Assembly (NCBI RefSeq): GCF_900100255.1
Contig: NZ_FMTS01000004.1
Span: 1-64,000, forward strand
DNA length: 64,000 nucleotides
From: Asticcacaulis taihuensis
GTDB taxonomy: Bacteria; Pseudomonadota; Alphaproteobacteria; Caulobacterales; Caulobacteraceae
Direction of reading: 5' to 3'
The notes below the pieces were generated by a model. The model was not told where the DNA came from. It saw nothing but the letters and a program-made list of their open reading frames with translations, and searched no databases. Below are positions 17,175 through 25,350 of this stretch, piece by piece (positions within the stretch are counted from its first letter, which is position 1; each line of letters opens with the position of its first letter). The position numbers and the translations under genes are program-made.

Positions 17175-17209
17175 AAAAGCGCAGACGGCCTGACGCCATC
17201 TGCGCTTTT
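17175..17209. terminator. Bidirectional intrinsic terminator
   Basis: AAAAGCGCAGA (17175-17185) pairs exactly with TCTGCGCTTTT (17199-17209) around a 13-nt loop. A-run and T-run flanks let it serve both gluQRS (plus) and the cold-shock gene (minus). Confidence 0.85.
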
Positions 17210-17233
17210 CTATCTCAGATAAGGATCAGGCTC

Positions 17234-17437
17234 TTACAGAAGCTGAATATCGACCGCAGCGGTCTTGCCGCGTTCGTTTTGCAGTTCGTAGGATACCTTC
17301 TGGCCGTCGGCCAGACCTTGCAGGCCGGCGCGCTGCACAGCCGAAATATGAACGAAGACGTCGTTGCCGCCTTCAGCCGGCTGGATAAAACCATAACCCT
17401 TCGTGGTATTGAACCACTTCACCGTACCTTCAGCCAT
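17234..17437 (-). CDS. Cold-shock domain protein
   Basis: A 67-residue single-domain CSD protein. EGTVKWFNTTKGYGFIQP contains RNP1 and NDVFVHISAVQ contains RNP2. These small OB-fold proteins bind single-stranded RNA and DNA as RNA chaperones. AAGGAGAG precedes the ATG at 17437; an adjacent ATG at 17440 adds one Met. The leader has a short hairpin (17473-17478 with 17487-17492), so post-transcriptional control is possible. Confidence 0.95.
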   Translation of the reverse strand: MAEGTVKWFNTTKGYGFIQPAEGGNDVFVHISAVQRAGLQGLADGQKVSYELQNERGKTAAVDIQLL

Positions 17438-17807
17438 CAATGCTCTCCTTGGGTCTCAAGCTGTTACGAGGCGTGAGGCTCTTACCCCTCACAAGACAAT
17501 CGTGTATCTCGGTAGCAGCGGGCGAGACCAAAGACTGCGGCGGATGCCGAAACTCTTCAAATCCCTTTAGCATAGGCAGCCAGACTAACGGATTGTGGGG
17601 ATATTAAGACGCAGGTTTTAAAAACGGTCAAACAAAAACACGCCGTATTTGGGGTGCCTCGCACGCATTTTACCGGAAAATTGACAAAAATATCCCGGTT
17701 TGGCGGATTTTTTATCACTACCCGCTGCGATCCGGGCGTGAAAGATGATAAATTGGGCTGTGGGGCACCCGCCTCATCCGCCCCCGCAATACCATTCCAG
17801 AGGGTCT
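17438..17807. other. Divergent intergenic region, cold-shock leader
   Basis: No gene is seen. The left part is the leader of the minus-strand cold-shock gene with the hairpin GTGAGG (17473-17478)/CCTCAC (17487-17492). On the plus strand a TTGACA at 17681-17686 is a weak promoter candidate for the hydrolase gene, without a convincing -10 box. Confidence 0.4.
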
Positions 17808-18878
17808 ATGCGCGCCTCCGATATGAACACCTGGCTGCTGAAGCGCGGCCTGACCCTGCCGGCGGCCGTGCTGCGTTTTCTCGCTGGCGGCGGCGTGGTT
17901 TATCGCCAGGGCCAGACGCTTGATGCGCAGATCCAGTTCCTGTGGCGCGGCCTGTTTACCAATCCGGCCGGACGCACGCGCCTGTCGCTTACCGGCAAGA
18001 GCCTTGAGAGCGTCCGGGGCGAATGGCAGGAAACCGTCGACCTGTTCGGCCTGCCGGATGATATCCGTGTCAGGTATGAAACTATTGAGGGTGAGGTCAG
18101 CGGACTGCTGATCCGGCCGGCGCATATATCAGAAGATGCGCCCCTGCTGGTCTTTTTCCACCAGGGCGGCGGCGTGATCGGCGGCCCCAACCTCAGCAGG
18201 GCATTCGCTGCCCTGCTGGCGCACGAAGCGCACGCCCCAGTTTTCCTGCCCGAATACCGCCTGGCGCCGCTCAACCGGTTTCCGGCGGCGCTGCAAGATG
18301 CCCGCGCGGCCTATAACTGGGCCGTGGCCAATGCGGTGCGTCTGGGTGCCGCCTCCGAACAGGTGGCAGTGGGCGGATCATTGATCGGCGCCAGCCTGGC
18401 GGCGCGGATCAGCCTTGATCTCAGGCTTGAACACAGTCCCCTCCCCGTCGGACAAATGCTGCTGACACCGCTGGTCGATCTGGCCGATCCGGCCATCAAG
18501 GCGGAGGCCGCCCTCGGCCTGTGGCCGATCAGCGTGGACGACCTGGCTATCATGATCAGCCACTATGCCGGCGCCGGCACCAGCCTGACCGATCCCCGCC
18601 TGTCTCCCGCTCTGGAAAATCTGCCCGGCGGGCTACCGAAAACCTTCATTATATCCGCAGGACTCGATCCGCTGGCCAGGCAGGGCGAAGCCTTCGCCGG
18701 GCGCCTTAAGGCTGCGGGCAACCCCACACTATACCGCCGTTACGACACCCTGCCGCTGGGTTTCGACCTGTTTGCGGGCGTGGTCGATGAAGCCCGCTCA
18801 GCGGTTCGGAATATCGCCGAAAACTGGGTCGATGTGCTGCGCAACGTTGAGCCTGAACGCGCACGGGATGCGGCCTGA
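17808..18878 (+). CDS. Alpha/beta hydrolase (HSL-like), degenerate triad
   Basis: About 356 residues from ATG 17808, which has AGAGGG upstream. The fold follows the hormone-sensitive-lipase esterase family: the oxyanion motif is HQGGGVIGG instead of HGGGW, the nucleophile region is VGGSLIGASLA instead of GDSAGG, and the Asp is in ISAGLDPLARQG. Where the catalytic His is expected (HGF) the sequence reads LPLGFDLF, so the His seems lost. It may be a weak or non-esterase member. The stop overlaps the start of the DUF1285 gene (TGATG). Confidence 0.8.
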   Translation: MRASDMNTWLLKRGLTLPAAVLRFLAGGGVVYRQGQTLDAQIQFLWRGLFTNPAGRTRLSLTGKSLESVRGEWQETVDLFGLPDDIRVRYETIEGEVSGLLIRPAHISEDAPLLVFFHQGGGVIGGPNLSRAFAALLAHEAHAPVFLPEYRLAPLNRFPAALQDARAAYNWAVANAVRLGAASEQVAVGGSLIGASLAARISLDLRLEHSPLPVGQMLLTPLVDLADPAIKAEAALGLWPISVDDLAIMISHYAGAGTSLTDPRLSPALENLPGGLPKTFIISAGLDPLARQGEAFAGRLKAAGNPTLYRRYDTLPLGFDLFAGVVDEARSAVRNIAENWVDVLRNVEPERARDAA

Positions 18879-19414
18879 TGGATCTGGCGCATCTCTATGC
18901 CGATGCGGAGGCGCAAGGCCCGCTGCCGCCGGTCTCGCAATGGAATCCGCCCTTCTGCGGCGATATCGACATGCGCATCCGGCATGACGGGGTCTGGCTC
19001 CATAACGGCACCGCCATCACCCGGCCGGCCATGGTCCGGCTTTTTTCCAGGATATTGCGCCGGGAAGACGATGCCTATTATCTGGTCACGCCGGTTGAAA
19101 AGGTCGGCATCACGGTCGAGGACGTGCCCTTCATCGCCGTGGAAATGACATCTGACAAGGGCGTCCTGACCTTCCGCACCAATGTCGGTGACCGGGTGAC
19201 GGCTGATGAGGCGCATCCTTTGCGTCTCGAGGCTGAAGCGGAGGCTTTCAGGCCGTATATATGTGTCCGCGATGGTCTTGAAGCGCGTTTGTCTCGCAGT
19301 CTGGCGCAGGAACTGGCCGCCATGGGCGAGGTGCGAGAACATGCAGGCGAACCGTGGTTTGGCATCCCCTCCGGTGCCTTATTCTTTCCTGTCATCCCGG
19401 CCGACCGTTTGTAA
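18878..19414 (+). CDS. DUF1285 family protein
   Basis: A 178-residue protein with the family layout: PFCGDIDMRIRHDGVWLHNG, then ITRPAMVRLFSRILRRED, YYLVTPVEKVGITVEDVPF and, near the end, WFGIPSGALFFPV. DUF1285 proteins are small soluble proteins of unknown function, common in proteobacteria. It is translationally coupled to the preceding hydrolase gene through a 1-bp overlap. Confidence 0.88.
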   Translation: MDLAHLYADAEAQGPLPPVSQWNPPFCGDIDMRIRHDGVWLHNGTAITRPAMVRLFSRILRREDDAYYLVTPVEKVGITVEDVPFIAVEMTSDKGVLTFRTNVGDRVTADEAHPLRLEAEAEAFRPYICVRDGLEARLSRSLAQELAAMGEVREHAGEPWFGIPSGALFFPVIPADRL

Positions 19415-19509
19415 TCGGCCCATTATTACATAACGGACATATTCATGCTGGGTTCAGGCTGAGCCCTCTAATCTGATTTCATGGGGGCGATAGAATGAGG
19501 AAAATCGCC

Positions 19510-19911
19510 ATGAAACGATTTATAATTTCCACGGCTCTGGCCGTAATGGCCGGTACATTTGCCATCGCCGGCGCGGCTTCGGCCGATTCGTGGCATCGCG
19601 GCCATGATCGTGGCTATGAACGCGGCTATGATCGCCACGATCGCTATGACCGACACGATCGGTATGACGACCGCCGTTATTATCGCGGGTACGACCGCGG
19701 CTATCATCGTGGCTGGCGCGACCGTTCTGACTGGCGCCGCGGCGGCTACGTCTCTTACAATGACTGGCATCGCGGCTACTATGTCGATTATCGCCGTCAC
19801 CATCTCCGCCGTCCGCCCTATGGCTACGAATGGCGCCGGGTCGACGACAACTACGTGCTGGCGGCCGTGGCCACCGGCCTGATCGCCTCGGTGATCATCG
19901 GCGGATATTAA
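19510..19911 (+). CDS. RcnB-like periplasmic protein
   Basis: About 133 residues with a cleavable signal peptide (ISTALAVMAGTFAIAGAASA). The body is highly rich in Arg, Tyr, Asp, His and Gly in near-repeats (RGYDRHDRYDRHDRYDD). It ends with the RcnB-type segment PPYGYEWRRVDDNYVLAAV and a hydrophobic Gly-rich tail. E. coli RcnB acts in nickel/cobalt homeostasis. Most alphaproteobacterial members are uncharacterised, so metal binding is only suggested by the His-rich body. Confidence 0.8.
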   Translation: MKRFIISTALAVMAGTFAIAGAASADSWHRGHDRGYERGYDRHDRYDRHDRYDDRRYYRGYDRGYHRGWRDRSDWRRGGYVSYNDWHRGYYVDYRRHHLRRPPYGYEWRRVDDNYVLAAVATGLIASVIIGGY

Positions 19912-19916
19912 ACCGG

Positions 19917-19945
19917 AACGGCGCCTCGCAAGGGGCGCCGTTTTT
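19917..19945. terminator. Bidirectional intrinsic terminator
   Basis: AACGGCGCC (19917-19925) pairs with GGCGCCGTT (19934-19942), followed by a T-run. It sits between the RcnB-like gene (plus) and dxs (minus). Confidence 0.85.
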
Positions 19946-19947
19946 GA

Positions 19948-21864
19948 TCAGCGGTTGATGGCCCTGGCCAGGGCGGCATCATCCAGTCCCAGCGCCTGGA
20001 GCGCCGTAAGGGTTATCCCCGCCGCGTCAAGCCCGGCCTCGGCATATTGCTGGGCCTGCGACGCCTGATCCTGATAGGTATCCGGCAGGGTCAGGGTGCG
20101 GATTTTCAGACCGGCATCGAGCGCGCCTTCACCGGCAAGATAATGCAGGACAAAGGCGCCGAAGCCGCCGACAGCGCCCTCTTCCACTGTGATCAGGCAT
20201 TCGTGGTGCTTCGCCAGTTGCCGCACCAGATCCTTGTCGATCGGCTTGGCGAAACGGGCATCGGCTACCGTGGTCGAAAGACCGCGTGCCGCCAGCATGT
20301 CGGCCGCCTTTAGCGCATCGCCCAGGCGTGTGCCCAGCGAAAGGATGGCAACCTTGGAGCCTTCGCGCAGGATACGCCCCTTGCCGATCGCCAGAGGCGC
20401 GGCCCGTTCGGGAATGGCAATGCCTGTGGCCTCACCGCGCGGATAGCGGAAGGCGGACGGACCGTCATCATAGGCCGCGGCCGTGGCGATCATCGCCGCC
20501 AGTTCGGCTTCATCGGCGGCCGCCATGATCATCATGTTCGGCAGGGCACCGAGATAACCGATATCGAAGGAACCGGCATGGGTGGCGCCATCCGCCCCCA
20601 CCAGCCCGGCGCGATCCAGCGCGAAACGCACCGGCAGGTTCTGCAAGCTGACGTCATGCGCCACCTGGTCATAGCCGCGTTGGAGGAAGGTCGAATAAAT
20701 AGTGCAGAACGGCTTCATGCCGTCCGCCGCCAGTCCGGCGGCGAAGGTGACGGCGTGCTGTTCGGCGATGCCGACATCATAGGTGCGCGCCGGAAAGACC
20801 TCGGCGAAACGGTCCAGACCGGTGCCCGACGGCATGGCGGCGGTGATGGCGACAATACGGTCATCATCGCGCGCCTGCTTGATCAATTCCGAGGCGAAGA
20901 CATCGGTATAGCTCGGCGCATTGGCCTTGGGTTTGGATTGCTCGCCGGTGATGACATCGAACTTGGCCACGCCGTGATACTTGTCGGGCGATGTCTCGGC
21001 CGGTTCATAGCCCTTGCCCTTCTGGGTCACCACATGGACCAGGACCGGGCGGTCCTTGATTTCCTTCACCCGCTTCAGAACCGCCAGCAGGTTTTCCATG
21101 TCATGGCCATCGATCGGACCGACATAATAGAAGCCCAGTTCCTCGAAGAAGGTGCCGCCGGTGAACCAGGTGCGCGAAAATTCTTCCGATTTGCGCACCA
21201 TCTCGAACAGCGGTCGCGGCAGGCGCTCGGCCACGCTCTTGCCCCAGCGGCGCAGGGACTGATAGGCCCCGCCCGACACCAGATTGGCCAGATAGGCGCT
21301 CATGCCCCCCACCGGCGGCGCGATCGACATGTCGTTGTCGTTGAGGATAACCGTCAGGTGCCTGGTCGTCTCGGCGGCATTGTTCATGGCCTCGTAGGCC
21401 ATCCCGGCGGACATGGAGCCATCACCGATCACGGCTATGACATTGTTGTCCTCGCCCTTCTGGTCGCGTGCGGCGCAGAAACCGAGCGCCGCCGAAATGG
21501 AGGTGGCGGCATGAGCCGCGCCGAACGGGTCATAGACGCTTTCGGAGCGCTTGGTGAAGCCCGACAATCCGCCGGCCTGGCGTAAGGTGCGGATACGGTC
21601 GCGCCGGCCGGTCAGAATCTTGTGCGGATAGCACTGATGACCGACATCCCAGATCAGGATATCGCGCGGCGTCTCGAAGACATGATGCAGGGCCACCGTC
21701 AGTTCGACCACGCCCAGCGAAGACCCCAGATGGCCGCCGATCTTCGACACCACGTCGATGGTTTCGCTGCGCACCTCGTCAGCCAGCGCCTTTACCTGAG
21801 AGGCAGTCAGGTCTCGAATGGATTCGGGATTGGTCAGGCTGTCGAGGATGGGGGTTTCAGGCAT
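19948..21864 (-). CDS. dxs: 1-deoxy-D-xylulose-5-phosphate synthase
   Basis: A 638-residue thiamine-diphosphate transketolase-like enzyme that condenses pyruvate and glyceraldehyde 3-phosphate, the first step of the MEP isoprenoid pathway. Visible: [15 protein letters not shown] (catalytic His region), the ThDP motif [17 protein letters not shown] ending in NDNDMSI, and [15 protein letters not shown] with the conserved Glu. The length is normal. It lies downstream of ispA on the same strand (107-bp gap), consistent with a shared isoprenoid role. Confidence 0.97.
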   Translation of the reverse strand: MPETPILDSLTNPESIRDLTASQVKALADEVRSETIDVVSKIGGHLGSSLGVVELTVALHHVFETPRDILIWDVGHQCYPHKILTGRRDRIRTLRQAGGLSGFTKRSESVYDPFGAAHAATSISAALGFCAARDQKGEDNNVIAVIGDGSMSAGMAYEAMNNAAETTRHLTVILNDNDMSIAPPVGGMSAYLANLVSGGAYQSLRRWGKSVAERLPRPLFEMVRKSEEFSRTWFTGGTFFEELGFYYVGPIDGHDMENLLAVLKRVKEIKDRPVLVHVVTQKGKGYEPAETSPDKYHGVAKFDVITGEQSKPKANAPSYTDVFASELIKQARDDDRIVAITAAMPSGTGLDRFAEVFPARTYDVGIAEQHAVTFAAGLAADGMKPFCTIYSTFLQRGYDQVAHDVSLQNLPVRFALDRAGLVGADGATHAGSFDIGYLGALPNMMIMAAADEAELAAMIATAAAYDDGPSAFRYPRGEATGIAIPERAAPLAIGKGRILREGSKVAILSLGTRLGDALKAADMLAARGLSTTVADARFAKPIDKDLVRQLAKHHECLITVEEGAVGGFGAFVLHYLAGEGALDAGLKIRTLTLPDTYQDQASQAQQYAEAGLDAAGITLTALQALGLDDAALARAINR

Positions 21865-21971
21865 CTAAACGCAAACCGGTATCTTTTGCAATTTTGGCGT
21901 AATACAAACCTGTCTTAAGCGCATTGCAACAAAATAGCCATTGGTTTTGCAGCCCGACAGAAGAATTGGGC

Positions 21972-22883
21972 TCAGTTGCGCCGGTTGAGTACAAAGTCAA
22001 CACTATCTCGCAGGTAACGGGCTTTCCCGCCGAAAATATCCAGCCGTGATTTCGCCTGATCCGCCAGTATTTTCACCCGGCTCTTCGCCTCTTCCAGACC
22101 CAGCAGGGTGACGAAATTGGTCTTGCCCATGGCGGCGTCCTTACCGCCCGACGCCTTGCCCATTTCCTCTGGGTCGCCCTCGACATCGAGCACATCATCG
22201 GCGATCTGATAGGCCAGGCCCAGATCCTGGGCGAAGTGCGTCAGGGCCATGCCTTCCTTTTCCGAAGCGTCGGCGATGATCAGCGGTATCTGGAAGGCAT
22301 AGACGATCAGCGCGCCAGTTTTCAGGCGCTGCATCCGCGCCACGCCGCCGAGATCATCGGGCACACCAATCAGGTCGATCATCTGGCCGCCCGCCATGCC
22401 CTGCGCACCGGAAGCGATGGCCAGCATACGGATCAGTTCGACGCGGACCTGCGGATCTTCGTGGGTATCCTCATGCGCCAGAATCTCGAAAGCGACGCTT
22501 TGCAGAGCGTCTCCCGCCAGAACGGCCGTCGCCTCGTCATAGGCGCGGTGAACCGTCAGGCGGCCACGGCGGATATCGTCATCATCCATGCACGGCAGGT
22601 CGTCATGGACCAGGCTGTAGGCATGGATGCATTCCAGCGCGCAGGCGGCGCGCAGCACGGCGTTTTCATCGGCATCGAACAGACGGCCAGCTTCCAGGGC
22701 GAAGAAAGGCCGCAGGCGTTTGCCGGGCCCCAGGGCCGCATAGCGCATAGCCTCGGTCAGGCGCATCTCGGCGCCCTCGCCGCGCGGCAGCAGTTCATCC
22801 AGCGCCATCGTCACCAGATCGGCCGTTTCGGCCATGCGGGCCTGCAGGGGCGGCAGGTCGGAATTGGCGGCGACAGGCGTCAT
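21972..22883 (-). CDS. ispA: Polyprenyl (farnesyl) diphosphate synthase
   Basis: A 303-residue all-alpha prenyltransferase that condenses IPP with DMAPP/GPP. The first Asp-rich motif is [10 protein letters not shown] (DD-x4-D) and the second is [27 protein letters not shown] is the typical N-terminal signature. The start follows the xseB stop by 3 bp. The histidine phosphatase, xseB and ispA form an operon; dxs follows. Confidence 0.95.
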   Translation of the reverse strand: MTPVAANSDLPPLQARMAETADLVTMALDELLPRGEGAEMRLTEAMRYAALGPGKRLRPFFALEAGRLFDADENAVLRAACALECIHAYSLVHDDLPCMDDDDIRRGRLTVHRAYDEATAVLAGDALQSVAFEILAHEDTHEDPQVRVELIRMLAIASGAQGMAGGQMIDLIGVPDDLGGVARMQRLKTGALIVYAFQIPLIIADASEKEGMALTHFAQDLGLAYQIADDVLDVEGDPEEMGKASGGKDAAMGKTNFVTLLGLEEAKSRVKILADQAKSRLDIFGGKARYLRDSVDFVLNRRN

Positions 22884-22886
22884 GGC

Positions 22887-23123
22887 CTAACCAAACTCAG
22901 CCGGGGTCACGCCTTCGACGGCGCCGGACTTGTTCAGGGAAATCTTCTCGACCTGCAAACGCGCCGCTTCCAGGCGGGCTTCACACAACGCCTTCAGTTC
23001 GGCACCGCGCTGATAAAGCTCCAATGACTTTTCGAGCGGCGCACTGCCGGATTCCAGTTCGGAAACGATCTTTTCCAGTTGCTTCAGGGCATCTTCAAAG
23101 GAAAGCTCAGCAGTTTCGGTCAT
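22887..23123 (-). CDS. xseB: Exodeoxyribonuclease VII small subunit
   Basis: A 78-residue helical protein with the XseB pattern: SFEDALKQLEKIVSELESG, LEKSLELYQRGAELKALCEARL. With XseA it forms the single-strand-specific exonuclease VII used in mismatch repair and recombination. The start (ATG 23123) overlaps the stop of the upstream phosphatase gene in an ATGA. XseA is not in the window. Confidence 0.95.
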   Translation of the reverse strand: MTETAELSFEDALKQLEKIVSELESGSAPLEKSLELYQRGAELKALCEARLEAARLQVEKISLNKSGAVEGVTPAEFG

Positions 23124-23737
23124 TTGCGTGTCCTTAGTTCGTAGCGGCGGCACCCCCAGTATTTAAACCCCTCCTCCAGGGTTTTTCTATAGCCCATTTT
23201 CTTCAACTCGATACTGACCATCAGATTGAAGAAACCGTGGGCCAGAACCAGCACATCCCCGCCCTCTTTGGCCTTTTCGTAAAGGAACTCGGCCACCTTG
23301 CGGGCGCGGACCTTGGCGACTTCGCGGCCTTCGGCCTCACCGTGGATATTAAGATACCACCAGCAAACCCGCGCCACAAAACCCCAGGCGTAGGAATTCG
23401 GCGTCAGCCTGATAAAGGACGGCAGATGCGGCGGCGGAAGAGGCGCCTCAATCAGGGCTTCAAGCGACGTGAACCCCTTGCCGTCACAAACAGCTTCTGC
23501 CGTTTCAATCGAGCGCGGCAGGGTCGAGGAAAAGATGTAACGGGCCTCATTGGCGAACTTGTGCAGGATTGGCGGCGGCGTCTGGCCTTCCAGCAGGCCG
23601 GCCTGATCGTACTTCGCCCACCACTCGACATAACCGCGCCAGTCGAGCTTGACGCGACGCGACAGGGCCGGTTCGCCGTGGCGGACAAGGGTGATCGCGC
23701 CGACCTTCACGGCAGCAGACTTTCCCTGTTCGATCAT
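23120..23737 (-). CDS. Histidine phosphatase family protein
   Basis: About 205 residues from ATG 23737. It has the RHG motif in ITLVRHGEPALSRR, a second Arg in SSTLPRSIETAEAV and the late catalytic His in DVLVLAHGFFNLMV. These fit the phosphoglycerate-mutase-like branch of phosphatases. The substrate is unknown. An earlier in-frame ATG (23860) gives an unlikely extension rich in Arg and Gly. It is first in the phosphatase-xseB-ispA operon. Confidence 0.85.
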   Translation of the reverse strand: MIEQGKSAAVKVGAITLVRHGEPALSRRVKLDWRGYVEWWAKYDQAGLLEGQTPPPILHKFANEARYIFSSTLPRSIETAEAVCDGKGFTSLEALIEAPLPPPHLPSFIRLTPNSYAWGFVARVCWWYLNIHGEAEGREVAKVRARKVAEFLYEKAKEGGDVLVLAHGFFNLMVSIELKKMGYRKTLEEGFKYWGCRRYELRTRK

Positions 23738-23950
23738 ATTCGTGTCGCGCAACAGACCCCCGAACCGACGAAACTCACGATGAGATTCGCCGCTGGCTAT
23801 TGGATAGAGGCCGTTGGTAACGTCCTTGCGGAGGCCCGGCAAGGCATTTTTTCCGCTCAAGTGCCGCTAGGCTCGCGCAAAGATGCGCGGCGGGCGCTTG
23901 CCCTTGCCAAGCTACGCAAAGGCTTGCTTGGAATGTACAGTAATGGCGGT

Positions 23951-25183
23951 TCAATCCGCCCGCTGCAATTCCAGATGCACGACATTTGTGCGCTGGGTGC
24001 GGAAGCCCGCTTCGCAATAGGCCAGGTAGAACAACCACAGCTTACGGAAATGAGCGTCGAAGCCCTTGATCCGCCCTTCCTTCCACGCATCCTCGAAACG
24101 CTGCCCCCACTGTTTGAGCGTCTCGGCATAGTCGCCGCCGAACCTGAAGGAGGATACCGCTTTCAGACCCGCTCCTTGCGTCTGCTCCAGCAGTTTCTGC
24201 ACCGAGGGCAACATGCCGCCGGGGAAGACATATTTCTGAATGAAATCAGCACGCGACTTGTAGTCCTCGAACATCTCGTCGGCGATGGTGATGATCTGCA
24301 AGCCGGCCTTGCCGCCCTTTTTCAGAACGTCATGCAGCTTGGTGAAATAGGTGCCCCAGTAGCTTTCACCCACCGCCTCGAACATCTCGATAGACACCAC
24401 GGCGTCGAACTGGCCCTTGATATCGCGGTAATCCATCATCACGATCTCGACCCGGTCCTCCAGCCCCAGCCGCTTCATGCGCTCGACCGCGTAGTCAGCT
24501 TGCGCCTGTGAAATGGTGACGCCGGTGACCCGCGCGCCGATGGTCTCGGCGGCATATTGCGCGAAGCCGCCCCAACCACAGCCGATTTCCAGCACATGCT
24601 GGCCAGGCTTGAGATCGACCATCTTCGCCAGCTTGGCATATTTGGCCGTCTGCGCCGCGCCGAGATCCTTATGCTCGCGGAACCGTTCGCCCTCGAACAG
24701 GGCCGACGAATAGGTCATGCTCTGATCGAGCCACTGATCGTAGAAATTGTTGCCGAGATCGTAATGGTCGAAAATATTCCGGCGGCTGCCCTTTTTGGTG
24801 TTTTTTCGCAGGGCGTGGACGATATTGTTGAACGTCCGCACCACAATATTGCCGGTGAATAACTGTCCCAGTTTCTCGCTGTTCAGGCTGAGCACCGTCA
24901 GCAGGGTCGCCAGATCGGGCGTATCCCACTCCCCTTCGCGGTAACCATCGCAGAAACCGATATCGCCGGACGCCATGACCCGCTTCATGAAATTGAAGTC
25001 CTTGACCAGCAGGGTGGCCGAAGGCCCAGGCTCCGCCCCCTCAAGCCTCATGGACCGGCCATCCGGAAAGACCACATCCATCCGGCCGAAGGTCCAAACC
25101 TTGCGCAGGGTTTCAACCCCCTTGCGCACGGCGAACGGTTGATCCTTCAAGACTGGCAAATCCTGATCGATGGCGGTGGTCAT
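23951..25183 (-). CDS. cfa: Cyclopropane-fatty-acyl-phospholipid synthase
   Basis: About 410 residues from ATG 25183 (AGGAAAGG upstream). It is a SAM-dependent methyltransferase that adds a methylene to unsaturated acyl chains of membrane lipids. The SAM motif is VLEIGCGWGGFAQYAAE. DHYDLGNNFYDQWLDQSMTYSSA and the C-terminal FRKLWLFYLAYCEAGFR are strongly diagnostic. A different in-frame ATG at 25315 would add 44 residues without a ribosome binding site. Confidence 0.96.
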   Translation of the reverse strand: MTTAIDQDLPVLKDQPFAVRKGVETLRKVWTFGRMDVVFPDGRSMRLEGAEPGPSATLLVKDFNFMKRVMASGDIGFCDGYREGEWDTPDLATLLTVLSLNSEKLGQLFTGNIVVRTFNNIVHALRKNTKKGSRRNIFDHYDLGNNFYDQWLDQSMTYSSALFEGERFREHKDLGAAQTAKYAKLAKMVDLKPGQHVLEIGCGWGGFAQYAAETIGARVTGVTISQAQADYAVERMKRLGLEDRVEIVMMDYRDIKGQFDAVVSIEMFEAVGESYWGTYFTKLHDVLKKGGKAGLQIITIADEMFEDYKSRADFIQKYVFPGGMLPSVQKLLEQTQGAGLKAVSSFRFGGDYAETLKQWGQRFEDAWKEGRIKGFDAHFRKLWLFYLAYCEAGFRTQRTNVVHLELQRAD

Positions 25184-25301
25184 GAACGGTGGCCTTTCCT
25201 CAGAGTGGGTTAACGCTCTTATACGGTACGCCGTGCCGGGCAGACCTGTCCGGCAGCACAATTCAGATGTGGACAGGTTAACAGAAAACAAGCCGAACGC
25301 A

Positions 25302-25331
25302 AAAAGGCCCGGCATGATGACCGGGCCTTTT
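25302..25331 (-). terminator. Intrinsic terminator after the GH31 gene
   Basis: AAAAGGCCCGG (25302-25312) pairs with CCGGGCCTTTT (25321-25331) around an 8-nt loop. It lies 20 bp past the GH31 stop codon on the minus strand. Confidence 0.85.
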
Positions 25332-25350
25332 CACGAAGAATTTAAGGCAG

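Noticed and set aside
19510-19911. Repeated codons in the RcnB-like gene as a possible CRISPR or tandem array
   Set aside because: The repeats are in-frame Arg/Tyr/Asp/His codons of an exported protein. No CRISPR array is seen anywhere in the window.
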